Source of the DNA: Fictibacillus terranigra
Lineage (GTDB): Bacteria > Bacillota > Bacilli > Bacillales > Fictibacillaceae
Length of the DNA: 64,000 bases
NCBI RefSeq assembly: GCF_030412265.1
Contig: NZ_JAUHLN010000001.1
Coordinates: 806,001 to 870,000, forward strand
Reading direction: 5' to 3'
Shown: positions 51,016 to 60,024 of the stretch, piece after piece
How the letters are laid out: each line of letters begins with the position of its first letter
Position numbering within the stretch: the first letter of the stretch is position 1
Position numbers and translations under genes: made by a program
The notes under the pieces: model-generated
Database searches by the model: none
Told to the model about the DNA's origin: nothing
The model's input: the letters and a program-made list of their open reading frames with translations, nothing else

Positions 51016-51030
51016 TACAAGGAGCCGTGC

Positions 51031-51648
51031 TTCAGCTATGAAGATGGTGTCATTTCGGTTCAATTAAAAGACAAAAGGGGATGCCGTTTGATGAGCTGGA
51101 GGTAAATCACGAAAAGCTGATGCAGTTTATTCTGATCAGTGAAGATTTAAAACAGTATATCATCTTCATCCTGAAAAGACAGGTAAAAGCTCGTTTGAAG
51201 TAAAGCACGTATTTCAGCCTGGAATTTACAAGGAATTTGTTGACATCAAGCCAAAAAATAAAGCTTATACCAGCCCGAATTGAGGGCTGATACCACGTTT
51301 GCAAAAACGGTGGGTGGATATAGGGTTACGATGACGCCGGCAGCATTTAATGCTGGCAAACCTGTTACGCTTCAATTTGGTTTTGATGACGCGAAACCAG
51401 AACCTTATTTTGGTGCGAGGGCCATGTTGTGGCCTTCAGGAGAGAAAAATGTTCACGTTCATCCTTCCTGCCCTGACAAAACGGCATTTGTGACAGAGTT
51501 TGAGGAGCCGGGCCTTTATAAATTGTGGGCTGAGTTTAAGATCAATGGGAAAGTGATCACGTATCCGTTCGTAATACCACAAAAGCTGACTCCATGGAGT
51601 CAGCTTTTGTTGATATCAATATGTGACAATACCACTCAGTGGAGATGA
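51031..51648 (+). pseudogene. Copper-locus extracytoplasmic protein remnant, frameshifted
   Basis: Three phases of one former protein: PFDELEVNHEKLMQFILISED, then HLHPEKTGKSSFEVKHVFQP and GIYKEFVDIKPKNKAY, then TPAAFNAGKPVTLQFGF, EKNVHVHPSC and FEEPGLYKLWAEFKINGKVI. The His-rich HLHPE and two beta-domains resemble secreted proteins often found after copZ/copA. Frameshifts near 51160 and 51283 and the absence of a start or signal peptide show decay. Confidence 0.75.
51580..51609. terminator. Perfect 30-bp palindromic bidirectional terminator
   Basis: CAAAAGCTGACTCCA is followed immediately by its exact complement, ending in TTTTG on both strands; lies between the copper relic and the convergent tauE gene. 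Confidence 0.85.
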
Positions 51649-51653
51649 TGGTT

Positions 51654-52538
51654 TCAGCTCGCGCGCCCCGCTGAGAAAGAATGCTTTTTATTTTTCCTTA
51701 TGCTGAAGAAAATGGCTGCCAGCCAAACGACGACCAAAACGGTATACACCGATTGTAATGCAGCACCAGAAATTCCAGCGGTCTGAAGCAGTGTCCGGGC
51801 GTTTGTTACAATAATCAATCCTCCGACTCCCACTCCTAAAATGTGAGAGGGAATGATACGTATAAGCCATGCTGCGATTGGTGCAGCGATTAATCCACCT
51901 GCCATAAGAGCAATGACCCACATCCAATTGACCTGCTCCCATCCTAGGGAGATGAGGAAACCGACCGTGGCAGAAAGCGCAACAGCAAATTCACTTGTAT
52001 CTACGGATCCAATGACCTTTCTCGTTGATGTGCCGTTTTTGGCTAACAAGACAGGTGTGGCTACTGGACCCCAGCCGCCTCCTCCAGTGGCATCGAGGAA
52101 GCCCGCAGCAAGTCCGAGCGGAATAAGCTGCTTTCGGCTGAATGCTTTTTCATGATCCACGGGCTTAGTGTTCTTTTTAAACAAAAACCGGTACAGAATA
52201 AAGAAACCAAGAAACAGCAGGAAAAAGGAAATATAGGGTTTCACTGCGTCGCCGGGAAGATTGGATAAAAAGCATGCTCCGGTAAAAGCGCCAATCGAGC
52301 CCGGAATAATGAGACGGAATATGATTTTACGGTCTACATTACCAAACCTGATGTGTGATGCACCTGAGGCGGCTGTCGTAACAACCTCTGCAAAGTGGAC
52401 CGAAGCCGAAGCAACCGCCGGGGCGATTCCGAAGGCCAGCAGCAGGGACGTTGAAGTCAGTCCGTAAGCCATACCGAGAGACCCATCGATGAGTTGTGCA
52501 ATGAGTCCGATCAGGGCAAGGGTGATCAGTTTTTTCAT
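51654..52538 (-). CDS. TauE/SafE-family sulfite/sulfonate permease
   Basis: A 294-residue membrane protein with about eight TM helices in two repeats. Signature GLIAQLIDGSLGMAYGLTST, PAVASASVHFAEVVTTAASG, and the second-half GLAAGFLDATGGGGWGPVAT. Members export sulfite or sulfur-containing anions. Position, opposite the sulfate-reduction operon, supports relief of sulfite. AGGAGG 7 nt before ATG. Its leader has a promoter and terminator-like hairpin, suggesting attenuation. Confidence 0.9.
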   Translation of the reverse strand: MKKLITLALIGLIAQLIDGSLGMAYGLTSTSLLLAFGIAPAVASASVHFAEVVTTAASGASHIRFGNVDRKIIFRLIIPGSIGAFTGACFLSNLPGDAVKPYISFFLLFLGFFILYRFLFKKNTKPVDHEKAFSRKQLIPLGLAAGFLDATGGGGWGPVATPVLLAKNGTSTRKVIGSVDTSEFAVALSATVGFLISLGWEQVNWMWVIALMAGGLIAAPIAAWLIRIIPSHILGVGVGGLIIVTNARTLLQTAGISGAALQSVYTVLVVVWLAAIFFSIRKNKKHSFSAGRAS

Positions 52539-52556
52539 ATTTCTCCTCCTAAAAAT

Positions 52557-52592
52557 AAAAGACCCCTAACTTTATAGTTAAGAGCCTTCGGT
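52557..52592 (-). terminator. Attenuator-like terminator in the tauE leader
   Basis: Minus strand AAGGCTCTTAACT, loop ATAA, AGTTAGGGGTCTT (several G-U), then TTTATTTTT, ending about 20 nt before the ribosome site. Confidence 0.75.
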
Positions 52593-52633
52593 TTTTCCGA
52601 TCAGCAGTGTATCTCTTTTCGAATTTAGTATCT

Positions 52634-52663
52634 ACTATATTCAATGGAATCGAAGTCTGTCAA
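52634..52663 (-). promoter_or_regulatory. Promoter of the tauE leader
   Basis: Minus strand TTGACA, 18 bp, TATAGT. Confidence 0.75.
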
Positions 52664-52761
52664 TAAAATTTTTGGATATTTCAATAAATATTTTTTAATC
52701 CGATAAGAATAATGGGGTTTCCGAAAGCGCAAATGTGTGTTATTATTTAAAAAAATAAAAA

Positions 52762-52870
52762 AACTTATCCAGAGCGGTGAAGGGAACTGGCCCGATGAAA
52801 CCCGGCAACCTGCAGTTATTGCAAGGTGCTAACTCCAGCAGAATGTTTATTACATTTTGGAAGATAAGGT
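52762..52870 (+). promoter_or_regulatory. SAM-I riboswitch (S-box) of the sulfate operon
   Basis: Textbook S-box: P1 CTTATC / GATAAG, core GAACTGGCCCGATGAAACCC and GGCAACC, AAGGTGCTAACTCCAGCAGA. It shuts off the operon when SAM is abundant. Confidence 0.96.
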
Positions 52871-52888
52871 AATATGTTTACCTCGTCA

Positions 52889-52917
52889 GTCTTTCCGAAA
52901 TGGAAAGGTTTTTTTAT
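52889..52917 (+). terminator. S-box-controlled terminator
   Basis: CTTTCC, loop GAAAT, GGAAAG, then seven T. Confidence 0.9.
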
Positions 52918-53047
52918 TGCCCAGGTTTTTTATGAAATAAAAAAACTAGTTCGGGTCAAATCAAAAAAACCAAGTTTTTTATTGGGATAAAGAGTATTGT
53001 TATTCCTAAAAAAACCAACAAAACTTATTGAACAAGGAGGTTCTGAT

Positions 53048-53191
53048 GTGGTAAACGGAAAAAGCCAGGATGAAATCTTTGAACACCTAAAAGAGATGCT
53101 AAGCAGCATTAAATATGGGTCCATTACATTAATTGTTCAGGATGGTAAGCTGATTCAGCTGGAAAAAAACGAAAAGGTACGCTTTAAATAA
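53048..53191 (+). CDS. yezD: YezD-family small protein (DUF2292)
   Basis: A 47-residue protein with the family core SIKYGSITLIVQDGKLIQLE then KNEKVRF, function unknown but regularly first in Bacillus sulfur operons. Start GTG 53048 is 7 nt after AAGGAGG. It sits directly behind the S-box, so it is produced when sulfur amino acids are short. A role as partner of the reductases is conjecture. Confidence 0.88.
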   Translation: MVNGKSQDEIFEHLKEMLSSIKYGSITLIVQDGKLIQLEKNEKVRFK

Positions 53192-53286
53192 TATTCGCTG
53201 ACTAGAAAACTAGAGGCGGTTTTAACTGAGCAGAATAGATGCTTATGGTTAAAGCTGTCTTTTTTTATATTGGAGAGGTGGTCAAT

Positions 53287-53988
53287 ATGCTCAAGTTTGA
53301 CACATGGGAAGAGCAAGAGTTTGCGTTTCCGGAGGACAGTGAAACAAAGGGGGCACTCGAAGTACTGAAATGGGCCTATGGACAATATGGAGATGAGCTC
53401 GTTTATGCATGCAGTTTCGGTATAGAAGGCAGCGTTCTGGTGGATCTCGTCTCTCAGGTGAAGCCGGATGCCAGAGTGGTCTTCCTCGATACAGGGCTTC
53501 ATTTCAAGGAAACCTACGAGGTGATCGAAAAAGCGAAGAAAAGATATCCAGCCATGAAGATTGAATTGAAAAAACCGTCACTGACACTGGCAGAACAGGC
53601 GGAAAAGCATGGCGGCGAGTTATGGAAAAGGGAGCCGAACCTTTGCTGTTATATACGAAAGGTAGCACCTCTTGAGGAAACGCTGAATGGAGCTCCGGCA
53701 TGGCTTTCGGGTCTCAGGAGAGAGCAGTCGGCTGGAAGGAGCAATGTCCAGTACATTAATAAGGACGACCGTTTTAAATCAGTGAAAATCTGTCCGTTGA
53801 TCCATTGGACATGGAAGGAAATTTGGAGATACGCATACAAACATGATCTTCCCTACAACCCGCTTCACGATCAGGGGTATCCGAGCATCGGCTGTGAGCC
53901 ATGTACGCTTCCGGCTGACGGATCGGGGGATTCCCGCTCAGGGCGCTGGTCAGGGCATGGAAAAACAGAATGCGGACTTCATCAATAA
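53287..53988 (+). CDS. cysH: Adenylylsulfate/phosphoadenylylsulfate reductase
   Basis: Reduces APS (or PAPS) to sulfite using thioredoxin. 233 residues, PP-loop fold: [29 protein letters not shown], and the 4Fe-4S cysteines in [12 protein letters not shown] and CEPCTLP, with catalytic Cys in KTECGLH at the end. The iron-sulfur set indicates the APS-using bacterial type. ATG 53287 with GAGAGGTGG 5 nt upstream. Second gene of the sulfate operon. Confidence 0.93.
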   Translation: MLKFDTWEEQEFAFPEDSETKGALEVLKWAYGQYGDELVYACSFGIEGSVLVDLVSQVKPDARVVFLDTGLHFKETYEVIEKAKKRYPAMKIELKKPSLTLAEQAEKHGGELWKREPNLCCYIRKVAPLEETLNGAPAWLSGLRREQSAGRSNVQYINKDDRFKSVKICPLIHWTWKEIWRYAYKHDLPYNPLHDQGYPSIGCEPCTLPADGSGDSRSGRWSGHGKTECGLHQ

Positions 53989-54018
53989 TTAACTACACTT
54001 TAGGAGGAACTAAATAAC

Positions 54019-55167
54019 ATGACTACGATTTTACCGCATGGAGGAAAGCTGATTAACCGTTATGAACCAAATTTATCTGTAGGCCATATTCAAAAGGAGA
54101 TTGAACTGGATGCTACTTCTTTAAGTGATCTTGAACTGATCGGTGTAGGTGCCTACAGTCCGATTACAGGGTTTCTGAATGAAGAAGATTATCAATCTGT
54201 TGTTGACTCTCTTCGACTTGCTGATGGTACGGTTTGGAGCATTCCGATCGTTCTGCCGGTTCACGAAAAGCAAGCAAGGACTCTGTCATCAGGAGATCAG
54301 GCGAGGCTCGTGTTTGAGGGAGTAACGTACGGAATCATCGAAGTGGAAGATCTTTATCGGCCGGACATCAAACATGAAGCAGAGCAAGTCTATCAAACTG
54401 CAGATATTGAGCATCCTGGAGTGAAGAAGCTGATCGAACGGCCTTCTTACTATGTAGGCGGTCCTATTACTCTCGTAAAGAGGCCGCACAACCAGCGTTT
54501 TATAGAGTATCGGCTGGATCCGGCTGAAACCCGCCAAGTGTTCAGGGAGAGGGGATGGAATACCGTCGTAGGATTTCAGACAAGAAACCCTGTACATCGA
54601 GCTCACGAATATATTCAAAAAACAGCACTTGAAACCGTTGATGGACTATTTCTGAATCCGCTTGTAGGGGAGACAAAATCAGATGATATTCCCGCTGACG
54701 TAAGGATGGAGAGCTATGAGATCCTGCTGGATAACTATTATCCGAAAGACCGGGTGTTCTTGGCCGTATTCCCGGCAGCCATGAGATATGCAGGACCGAG
54801 GGAAGCCATTTTTCATGCGATGGTCCGCAAGAACTTCGGATGTACACATTTTATCGTCGGAAGGGATCATGCAGGTGTAGGCAACTATTATGGAACGTAT
54901 GATGCGCAAAAAATCTTCTCCAGGTTTACGCCGGAAGAACTGGGTATCACACCGATGTTCTTCGAGCACAGTTTTTACTGTACAAAATGTGAAGGGATGG
55001 CATCATCAAAAACTTGTCCTCATGACAAAGAAGATCATGTGATCTTGTCAGGTACGAAGGTTAGGGAGCTGCTTAGAAACGGAGAGCTTCCGCCGGCTAC
55101 CTTCAGCCGAAAAGAGGTCGTTGAGGTACTGATCAAAGGGCTGCAAGAAAAAACAGTGACAGCATAA
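54019..55167 (+). CDS. sat: Sulfate adenylyltransferase (ATP sulfurylase)
   Basis: Activates sulfate with ATP to APS. 382 residues, the archaeal/Bacillus dissimilatory-type fold: [12 protein letters not shown] (ATP-binding HxxH region), [29 protein letters not shown], and zinc-type [23 protein letters not shown] ribosome site. 30 bp after cysH. Confidence 0.95.
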   Translation: MTTILPHGGKLINRYEPNLSVGHIQKEIELDATSLSDLELIGVGAYSPITGFLNEEDYQSVVDSLRLADGTVWSIPIVLPVHEKQARTLSSGDQARLVFEGVTYGIIEVEDLYRPDIKHEAEQVYQTADIEHPGVKKLIERPSYYVGGPITLVKRPHNQRFIEYRLDPAETRQVFRERGWNTVVGFQTRNPVHRAHEYIQKTALETVDGLFLNPLVGETKSDDIPADVRMESYEILLDNYYPKDRVFLAVFPAAMRYAGPREAIFHAMVRKNFGCTHFIVGRDHAGVGNYYGTYDAQKIFSRFTPEELGITPMFFEHSFYCTKCEGMASSKTCPHDKEDHVILSGTKVRELLRNGELPPATFSRKEVVEVLIKGLQEKTVTA

Positions 55168-55178
55168 GGAGGAACACG

Positions 55179-55778
55179 ATGAGCCAGACAAACAATATTA
55201 CATGGCACGATGCGGCCATTTCAAAAGAAGACAGAAGAACGCAAAATTCCCATCACAGTTTTGTCCTATGGCTGACAGGGCTATCGGGTTCCGGGAAATC
55301 CACTCTTGCCAATGAGGTGGCAAAAGAACTTTTTCGAAGGCAGGTGAAAAGCTATGTGCTGGATGGTGACAACATCCGCCATGGCTTAAATAAAGACCTT
55401 GGATTTTCAGATGAGGACAGGAAAGAAAACATTCGGCGGATCGGAGAAGTATCCAAACTTTTTGTAGACAGCGGAACGGTTGTGCTGACGGCGTTCATCT
55501 CACCTTTTAAAGAAGATCGGGAACAGGCGAGAAAGATGTTGGGAAGTGATGAATTCCTTGAAGTCTTCGTGAAATGCCCGCTCGAAGAATGTGAGAACCG
55601 GGATCCGAAAGGACTCTACCAGAAAGCAAGAAAGGGAGAGATCAAATCCTTTACTGGGATCGATTCCCCATATGAGGAACCGGAATCTCCGGATTTTACA
55701 GTGGATACGAACGCCTCAACGATTGAGGAATGCACGGCTGAAGTTATCTCTTTTCTTGAAAATAAAAAACTGATCTAA
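55179..55778 (+). CDS. cysC: Adenylylsulfate kinase
   Basis: Phosphorylates APS to PAPS. 199 residues; P-loop GLSGSGKSTLANE, DGDNIRHGLNKDLGFSDEDR, FISPFKEDREQAR and the FTGIDSPYE lid, all intact. AAGGAGG ribosome site, 11 bp after sat. With an APS-type CysH the kinase may chiefly regulate APS level or supply PAPS. Confidence 0.95.
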   Translation: MSQTNNITWHDAAISKEDRRTQNSHHSFVLWLTGLSGSGKSTLANEVAKELFRRQVKSYVLDGDNIRHGLNKDLGFSDEDRKENIRRIGEVSKLFVDSGTVVLTAFISPFKEDREQARKMLGSDEFLEVFVKCPLEECENRDPKGLYQKARKGEIKSFTGIDSPYEEPESPDFTVDTNASTIEECTAEVISFLENKKLI

Positions 55779-55792
55779 AGGAGAAAGTAGTC

Positions 55793-57377
55793 GTGGCCTA
55801 TACAAAAGTTTGGTCAGGATGGCCTCGAGGTCTTTAAGGATATTCCGTACTATGCAGAGCACGGTTTTTCATCCATCCCGAAAGAAGAATGGGACAGCTT
55901 CAAATGGGCAGGGCTCTATCTTCAGCGTCCGAAGGAAGACGGATACTTCATGATGAGCGTCAATGTTCCGTCCGGCATCCTGACGTATGAACAGGCGGAA
56001 GCGCTCGCTGGCATCAGCAGAGATTATGGGCGCGGTATATTTGATATCACGACAAGACAGGCCGTTCAGTTTCACTGGCTCGAGATCGAGCATATTCCGG
56101 ATATTTTTCACCGCCTTGAAAAAGCAGGCTTGTCATCTGCTGGAGCATGCGGTGATATCACCAGGAACATTATCGGCAATCCGCTTGCCGGAATTGATCG
56201 TGAAGAGCTTTTTGACACCGCACCACTCGTAAAAGAAATCTATGAGTTCTTTCAGCATAATGAAGACTTTTCAAATCTGCCCAGGAAATTTAAGATGTCG
56301 ATCAGCACGAACCTGCACAATGCAGCACACGCTGAAATCAATTGTGTAGCCTTTGTGCCGGCTAAAAAAATGATCGATGGCAAGGAAAGAGTAGGTTTCC
56401 ATGTGAAAGTGGGAGGAGGATTATCGGCGCGCCCTTACTTGGCACAGACGCTTGATGCGTTTATCCTTCCGGAACAAGTGAAACAAACCGCCATTGGAAT
56501 CACAACGATCTTCCGTGACTTCGGCTACCGGGAAAAGCGCCATCTCGCACGCCTGAAATTTTTAATGGCGGATTGGGGACCTGAACAATTTAAAAAGAAG
56601 TTTGAAGAATATACAGGAATTTTGGAGACCAGAGGTGAAGATGCTTCTAAAGCTTGGAACGCCGGCTATTTTTACGGCGTTCATTCCCAGAAGCAAGCAG
56701 GATTGAGCTACGTGGGCTTTAACGTGCCAGTGGGAAGGCTCGATGCGGAAGAAGTCTTTGAACTCGCAAGAATCTCAAAAATGTATGGCAATGGTGAGAT
56801 CCGAACCTGTAATTCACAGAACCTGATCATTCCGAATGTACCGGATGAAAGAGTAGACCAACTGCTTCAAGAGCCGATTTTTTTTCGCATTACGGTTCAT
56901 CCGCGTTCGTTTATCGGTTACTCTGTCTCATGTACCGGGATTGAGTATTGCAACCTGGCACTTGTTGAAACAAAGGAGAGAATGCGCCGTATCGCAGAAT
57001 TTCTTGATGGGCAGGTGGGGCTGGACGTCCCAGTCAGGCTGCATATGGTCGGATGCCCCAATTCCTGCGGACAACGGCAGATTGCTGACATTGGACTTCA
57101 GGGCGTACTGATGAGGACGAAAGATAAAAAAATGGTTGAAGCATTCGAAATATATGTAGGAGGAACATTGGATAACGGCGGAAAATTCAACGACAAACTG
57201 AAAGGCAAGTTTGAAGGAGAAACACTGCCCGCTGTGCTGCATGAGTTTTTAACCTACTTTAAAGAACATAAAAAAGCCGGCGAATCCTTCTTTGATTTCG
57301 TACAGCGTGTTGGCCTCGAGCCGCTTCAGGAAGAGCTGGATGCCATATCCGGGAGAGTCGGCCAGCTCGTTTCATGA
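55793..57377 (+). pseudogene. Siroheme sulfite/nitrite reductase with a 5' frameshift
   Basis: Ferredoxin-type sulfite (or nitrite) reductase reducing sulfite to sulfide. GTG 55793 with AAAGGAG 9 nt upstream gives MAYTKVWSGWP and is stopped within 15 codons; the conserved frame (GQDGLEVFKDIPYYAEHGFS, IPKEEWDSFKWAGLYLQRP) is open from ~55806 but has no start codon until ATG 55950. The body is sound: TRQAVQFHWLEIEHIP, and siroheme/4Fe-4S cysteines in SCTGIEYCN and VGCPNSCGQ. One frameshift, perhaps with a small deletion near 55812, or a sequencing error. If translated from 55950 it lacks ~50 N-terminal residues. No CysJ flavoprotein is nearby. Confidence 0.82.
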
Positions 57378-57398
57378 TTCGACAGCGAGGAGGTACTT

Positions 57399-57620
57399 AT
57401 GAATCTAGACCGTTTTGAAGTGGCGACGAAGTCAGAGGTAATCGATGTTGTAATTGCCGCCTCCGATGATGAACAGGCTTTTCACTTAGTGGATGTTGAG
57501 CTTGAAAAATATTTTTTGAAAGTACCTGAAGTTGAAGACATCACTCTATATGAAAAGAAAAAAATCAGGGACGGCAACGGCTTTGTGATTTATGAACGGG
57601 GAACGATACTAAACAGCTGA
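57399..57620 (+). CDS. DUF3906-family small protein
   Basis: A 73-residue protein: FEVATKSEVIDVVIAASDDE, HLVDVELEKYFLKVPEVEDI, FVIYERGTIL. It has alpha/beta character and no TM. DUF3906 genes commonly sit between sulfite reductase and siroheme genes in Bacillaceae; role unknown. GAGGAGG ribosome site. 21 bp after the reductase. Confidence 0.78.
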   Translation: MNLDRFEVATKSEVIDVVIAASDDEQAFHLVDVELEKYFLKVPEVEDITLYEKKKIRDGNGFVIYERGTILNS

Positions 57621-57635
57621 GGCAGGTGATTGAAA

Positions 57636-58418
57636 TTGAGCAAAGTGTATATAGTAGGTGCTGGACCCGGAGACGCGGAGTTGATTACCGTCAAAGGAGC
57701 AAGGTGCATTCAGGAAGCTGATGTTATTCTTTATGACCGGCTGGTGAATAAAGATCTGCTGGATTATGCAAAGCCAGGTGCAGACTTGATCTATTGCGGA
57801 AAACTCCCTGATCTTCATACGATGCAGCAGGAGACGATCAATCATTTTCTGGTGAAGTATGCAAAGAAAGGAAAAATTGTAACCCGGCTCAAGGGCGGTG
57901 ACCCGTTTGTCTTCGGCCGGGGAGGTGAAGAAGCCGAAGCTTTAGTAAAAAACCATGTGGAATTTGAAGTGGTTCCGGGTATTACATCTGGCATCGCTGC
58001 GCCGGCTTATGCTGGTATACCGGTTACTCATCGAGACTTTGGCGCCAGCTTTGCCATTGTCACCGGCCACCGCAGAGAAGGAGAGGACGAGAAAGAGAGA
58101 TGGGAAAGCCTTGCTAAAGGAATTGATACACTTGCGATCTATATGGGTGTCAAGAATCTTCCATACATCTGTGAAAGCCTCATAAAGTATGGAAAGAGCA
58201 AAGAAACACCTGCAGCTTTGATCCAGTGGGGTACTTTTGGAGAGCAGCGGACGGTTACAGGAACTTTGGAAACGATTGAAAAAGCAGCCAAAAATGAAGG
58301 AATTCAAAATCCAAGCATGATCATTATTGGGGAAGTAGTCAAGCTTCGCGATAAAATCAGCTGGTTTGAGCGGACGCTGATCGAAAAGGAATCTTCTATT
58401 ATAAGTGAGGCGTTATAA
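57636..58418 (+). CDS. sumT: Uroporphyrinogen-III C-methyltransferase (SUMT)
   Basis: Methylates uroporphyrinogen III twice with SAM to precorrin-2, for siroheme. 260 residues, tetrapyrrole methylase fold: VGAGPGDAELITVKG, YDRLVNKDLLDYA, LKGGDPFVFGRGGEEAEAL, VPGITSGIAAPAYAGIPVTH, GTFGEQRTVTGTL. Of two in-frame TTG starts (57630, 57636), the second is better spaced from GGCAGGTGA. B. subtilis counterpart YlnD. Its stop meets the next gene's ATG. Confidence 0.94.
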   Translation: MSKVYIVGAGPGDAELITVKGARCIQEADVILYDRLVNKDLLDYAKPGADLIYCGKLPDLHTMQQETINHFLVKYAKKGKIVTRLKGGDPFVFGRGGEEAEALVKNHVEFEVVPGITSGIAAPAYAGIPVTHRDFGASFAIVTGHRREGEDEKERWESLAKGIDTLAIYMGVKNLPYICESLIKYGKSKETPAALIQWGTFGEQRTVTGTLETIEKAAKNEGIQNPSMIIIGEVVKLRDKISWFERTLIEKESSIISEAL

Positions 58419-59165
58419 ATGAGAGCGCTACTCCTCATCTGCCATGGCAGCAGAACAAAAGCAGGCACGGAAAAAGCATTGGATTTCGCGAAACGGTGCA
58501 TGGGAGCCAGCGAATATCCCATTAAGGAAGTCTGTTTTCTCGAACTGTCCCCACCTGATATATCCAAAGGGGTCGAAGCATGTGTCCGTCAAGGAGCGAC
58601 CTCCATCTGTGCTATACCGGTCCTTTTATTAACAGCCGCTCATGCGAAAAAGGATATCCCCGAAGAATTAAGGCTGCAGCAAGAACGCTATACAAATGTA
58701 GAAATATCGTATGGGAAACCATTTGGAGTGCATGAATCTCTCTCTCATCTCTTATGGGAACGGATCACAGAGTCTGTCGATGCGTTTCATAAGGATGCGG
58801 TGATCCTTCTTGTTGGAAGAGGCAGCAGTGACCCTGATGTGAAAAGAGACCTCAATGCGATTGCTGCGGACTTGGAAAAGAAATATGATGTCCCACGGGT
58901 TGAAACGTGTTTTTTAACAGCTGCCCAGCCTAGCTTTGAGGAGATGCTTAGGCTCTCGGGATGGGGATATCAGCAGATTATTGTTGTTCCCTACCTGCTT
59001 TTCCCCGGCATATTGCTCAGCGAGATGAAAAAAGCGATCGCACAACAACAAAAACAGAGTAATCAAAACTTTATCTTATGTGAGGCACTTGGATACCATC
59101 CTGTCCTTCAGGACGTGCTCCTCACAAGAATTGAAGAGGCAGAAACCAAAACAGCGGTTGTGTAG
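58419..59165 (+). CDS. sirB: Sirohydrochlorin ferrochelatase
   Basis: Inserts Fe2+ into sirohydrochlorin, last step of siroheme. 248 residues, a double CbiX domain: N-terminal ALLLICHGSRTKAGTEKALD with the metal-binding His, LLTAAHAKKDIPEEL; second half ILLVGRGSSDPDVKRDLNAI and VVPYLLFPGILLSEM. Starts 1 nt after the sumT stop codon. The usual third gene sirC (precorrin-2 dehydrogenase) does not follow. Confidence 0.93.
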   Translation: MRALLLICHGSRTKAGTEKALDFAKRCMGASEYPIKEVCFLELSPPDISKGVEACVRQGATSICAIPVLLLTAAHAKKDIPEELRLQQERYTNVEISYGKPFGVHESLSHLLWERITESVDAFHKDAVILLVGRGSSDPDVKRDLNAIAADLEKKYDVPRVETCFLTAAQPSFEEMLRLSGWGYQQIIVVPYLLFPGILLSEMKKAIAQQQKQSNQNFILCEALGYHPVLQDVLLTRIEEAETKTAVV

Positions 59166-59199
59166 ACTTTACACAATCATGCCTCACAAGTCTTAAAGA

Positions 59200-59229
59200 A
59201 AGAGTCTCCATTTATGGAGGCTCTTTTTG
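59200..59229 (+). terminator. Terminator of the sulfate/siroheme operon
   Basis: AGAGTCTCCAT / ATGGAGGCTCT with a 2-nt loop, then T-run. Confidence 0.92.
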
Positions 59230-59270
59230 TATCGTGAACAATAAATCGCTTCAAATTATTCTTTCAAATG

Positions 59271-59299
59271 TGAAACTTTTTCCATTCAATTCCCGTTTA
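59271..59299 (+). promoter_or_regulatory. ECF (sigma-W-like) promoter of yuaF-floT
   Basis: TGAAAC (59271-59276), 17 bp, CGTTTA (59294-59299); close to the sigma-W pattern TGAAAC-N16-CGTA. B. subtilis yuaF-floT is sigma-W driven. Confidence 0.7.
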
Positions 59300-59405
59300 T
59301 ACAGTTAGAAAAACATGGGAATTTATGAAAGTTCGACAAATTTTACCAATTATTTCAAACTGTATATGCTACGATGTTCCCAGACAGGGAGAGGGGGGAA
59401 GGTGG

Positions 59406-59504
59406 ATGGCTGATTACATTCTGTGGTGGTTAAAACCTCATAAAGAAAAGGAGGAGGATGCGTTATGGAGATTATGGGGTATCCGATGGAAACCGTCTAT
59501 TTAA
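59406..59504 (+). CDS. 32-residue Trp-rich leader ORF overlapping yuaF start
   Basis: ATG 59406 after GGGGGAAGGTGG; MADYILWWLKPHKEKEEDAL then WRLWGIRWKPSI; five Trp. Ends 40 nt inside yuaF in another frame and contains the yuaF ribosome site AAGGAGGAGG. Could be a coupling or regulatory leader peptide, or chance. Confidence 0.4.
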   Translation: MADYILWWLKPHKEKEEDALWRLWGIRWKPSI

Positions 59505-60001
59505 CCGGATTGATTGTATTTGGCTGTATCACCTTTCTGTATGTTTTGGTGAGTGATCTCATCCACGGAGCATTTGAGGTCTTTTCCCACATACTTAGCC
59601 CGACACTCGTGCTTTCCTTCTTTACGATATGGAGTGCAGGCGGATATTTATTGGAGACGATGACGTCAGTAAACAGCTTCCTCGTCTCAGGGATATCTGC
59701 AGGATCGGCTTTAATTCTTGTGTCCCTTCTGAATATTTTTGTGCTGATCCCGCTTGCCTCTGCAGAAGCTTCGCTTAATTACGCTGAGGAGGATTTACGG
59801 GGGAGAATCGGTAAAGTGATTACTTCCATCCCATCCAATGGCTTTGGTGAAGTGTTTATCGAGGGGATCAGCGGCAATATTGCCAAGACCGCGGTCAGCC
59901 ATGATAATGAGCCGATCGGGCAAGGATCCAAGATTTTAATCGTGGAAGTTAAAAGCGGGGTTGTTCATGTTATGCCGTATGAACAAACGGCCTTATTGTA
60001 A
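59465..60001 (+). CDS. yuaF: NfeD-family membrane protein YuaF
   Basis: A 178-residue protein: four TM helices in the first ~105 residues, then a soluble OB-fold domain (LRGRIGKVITSIPSNGFGEV, IGQGSKILIVEVKSGVVHVM). The short NfeD1b type without serine protease, which partners flotillin in membrane microdomains. AAGGAGGAGG precedes ATG 59465. floT starts 23 bp downstream. Confidence 0.9.
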   Translation: MEIMGYPMETVYLTGLIVFGCITFLYVLVSDLIHGAFEVFSHILSPTLVLSFFTIWSAGGYLLETMTSVNSFLVSGISAGSALILVSLLNIFVLIPLASAEASLNYAEEDLRGRIGKVITSIPSNGFGEVFIEGISGNIAKTAVSHDNEPIGQGSKILIVEVKSGVVHVMPYEQTALL

Positions 60002-60024
60002 CTAAAGAATTGGAGGAATAAGAT

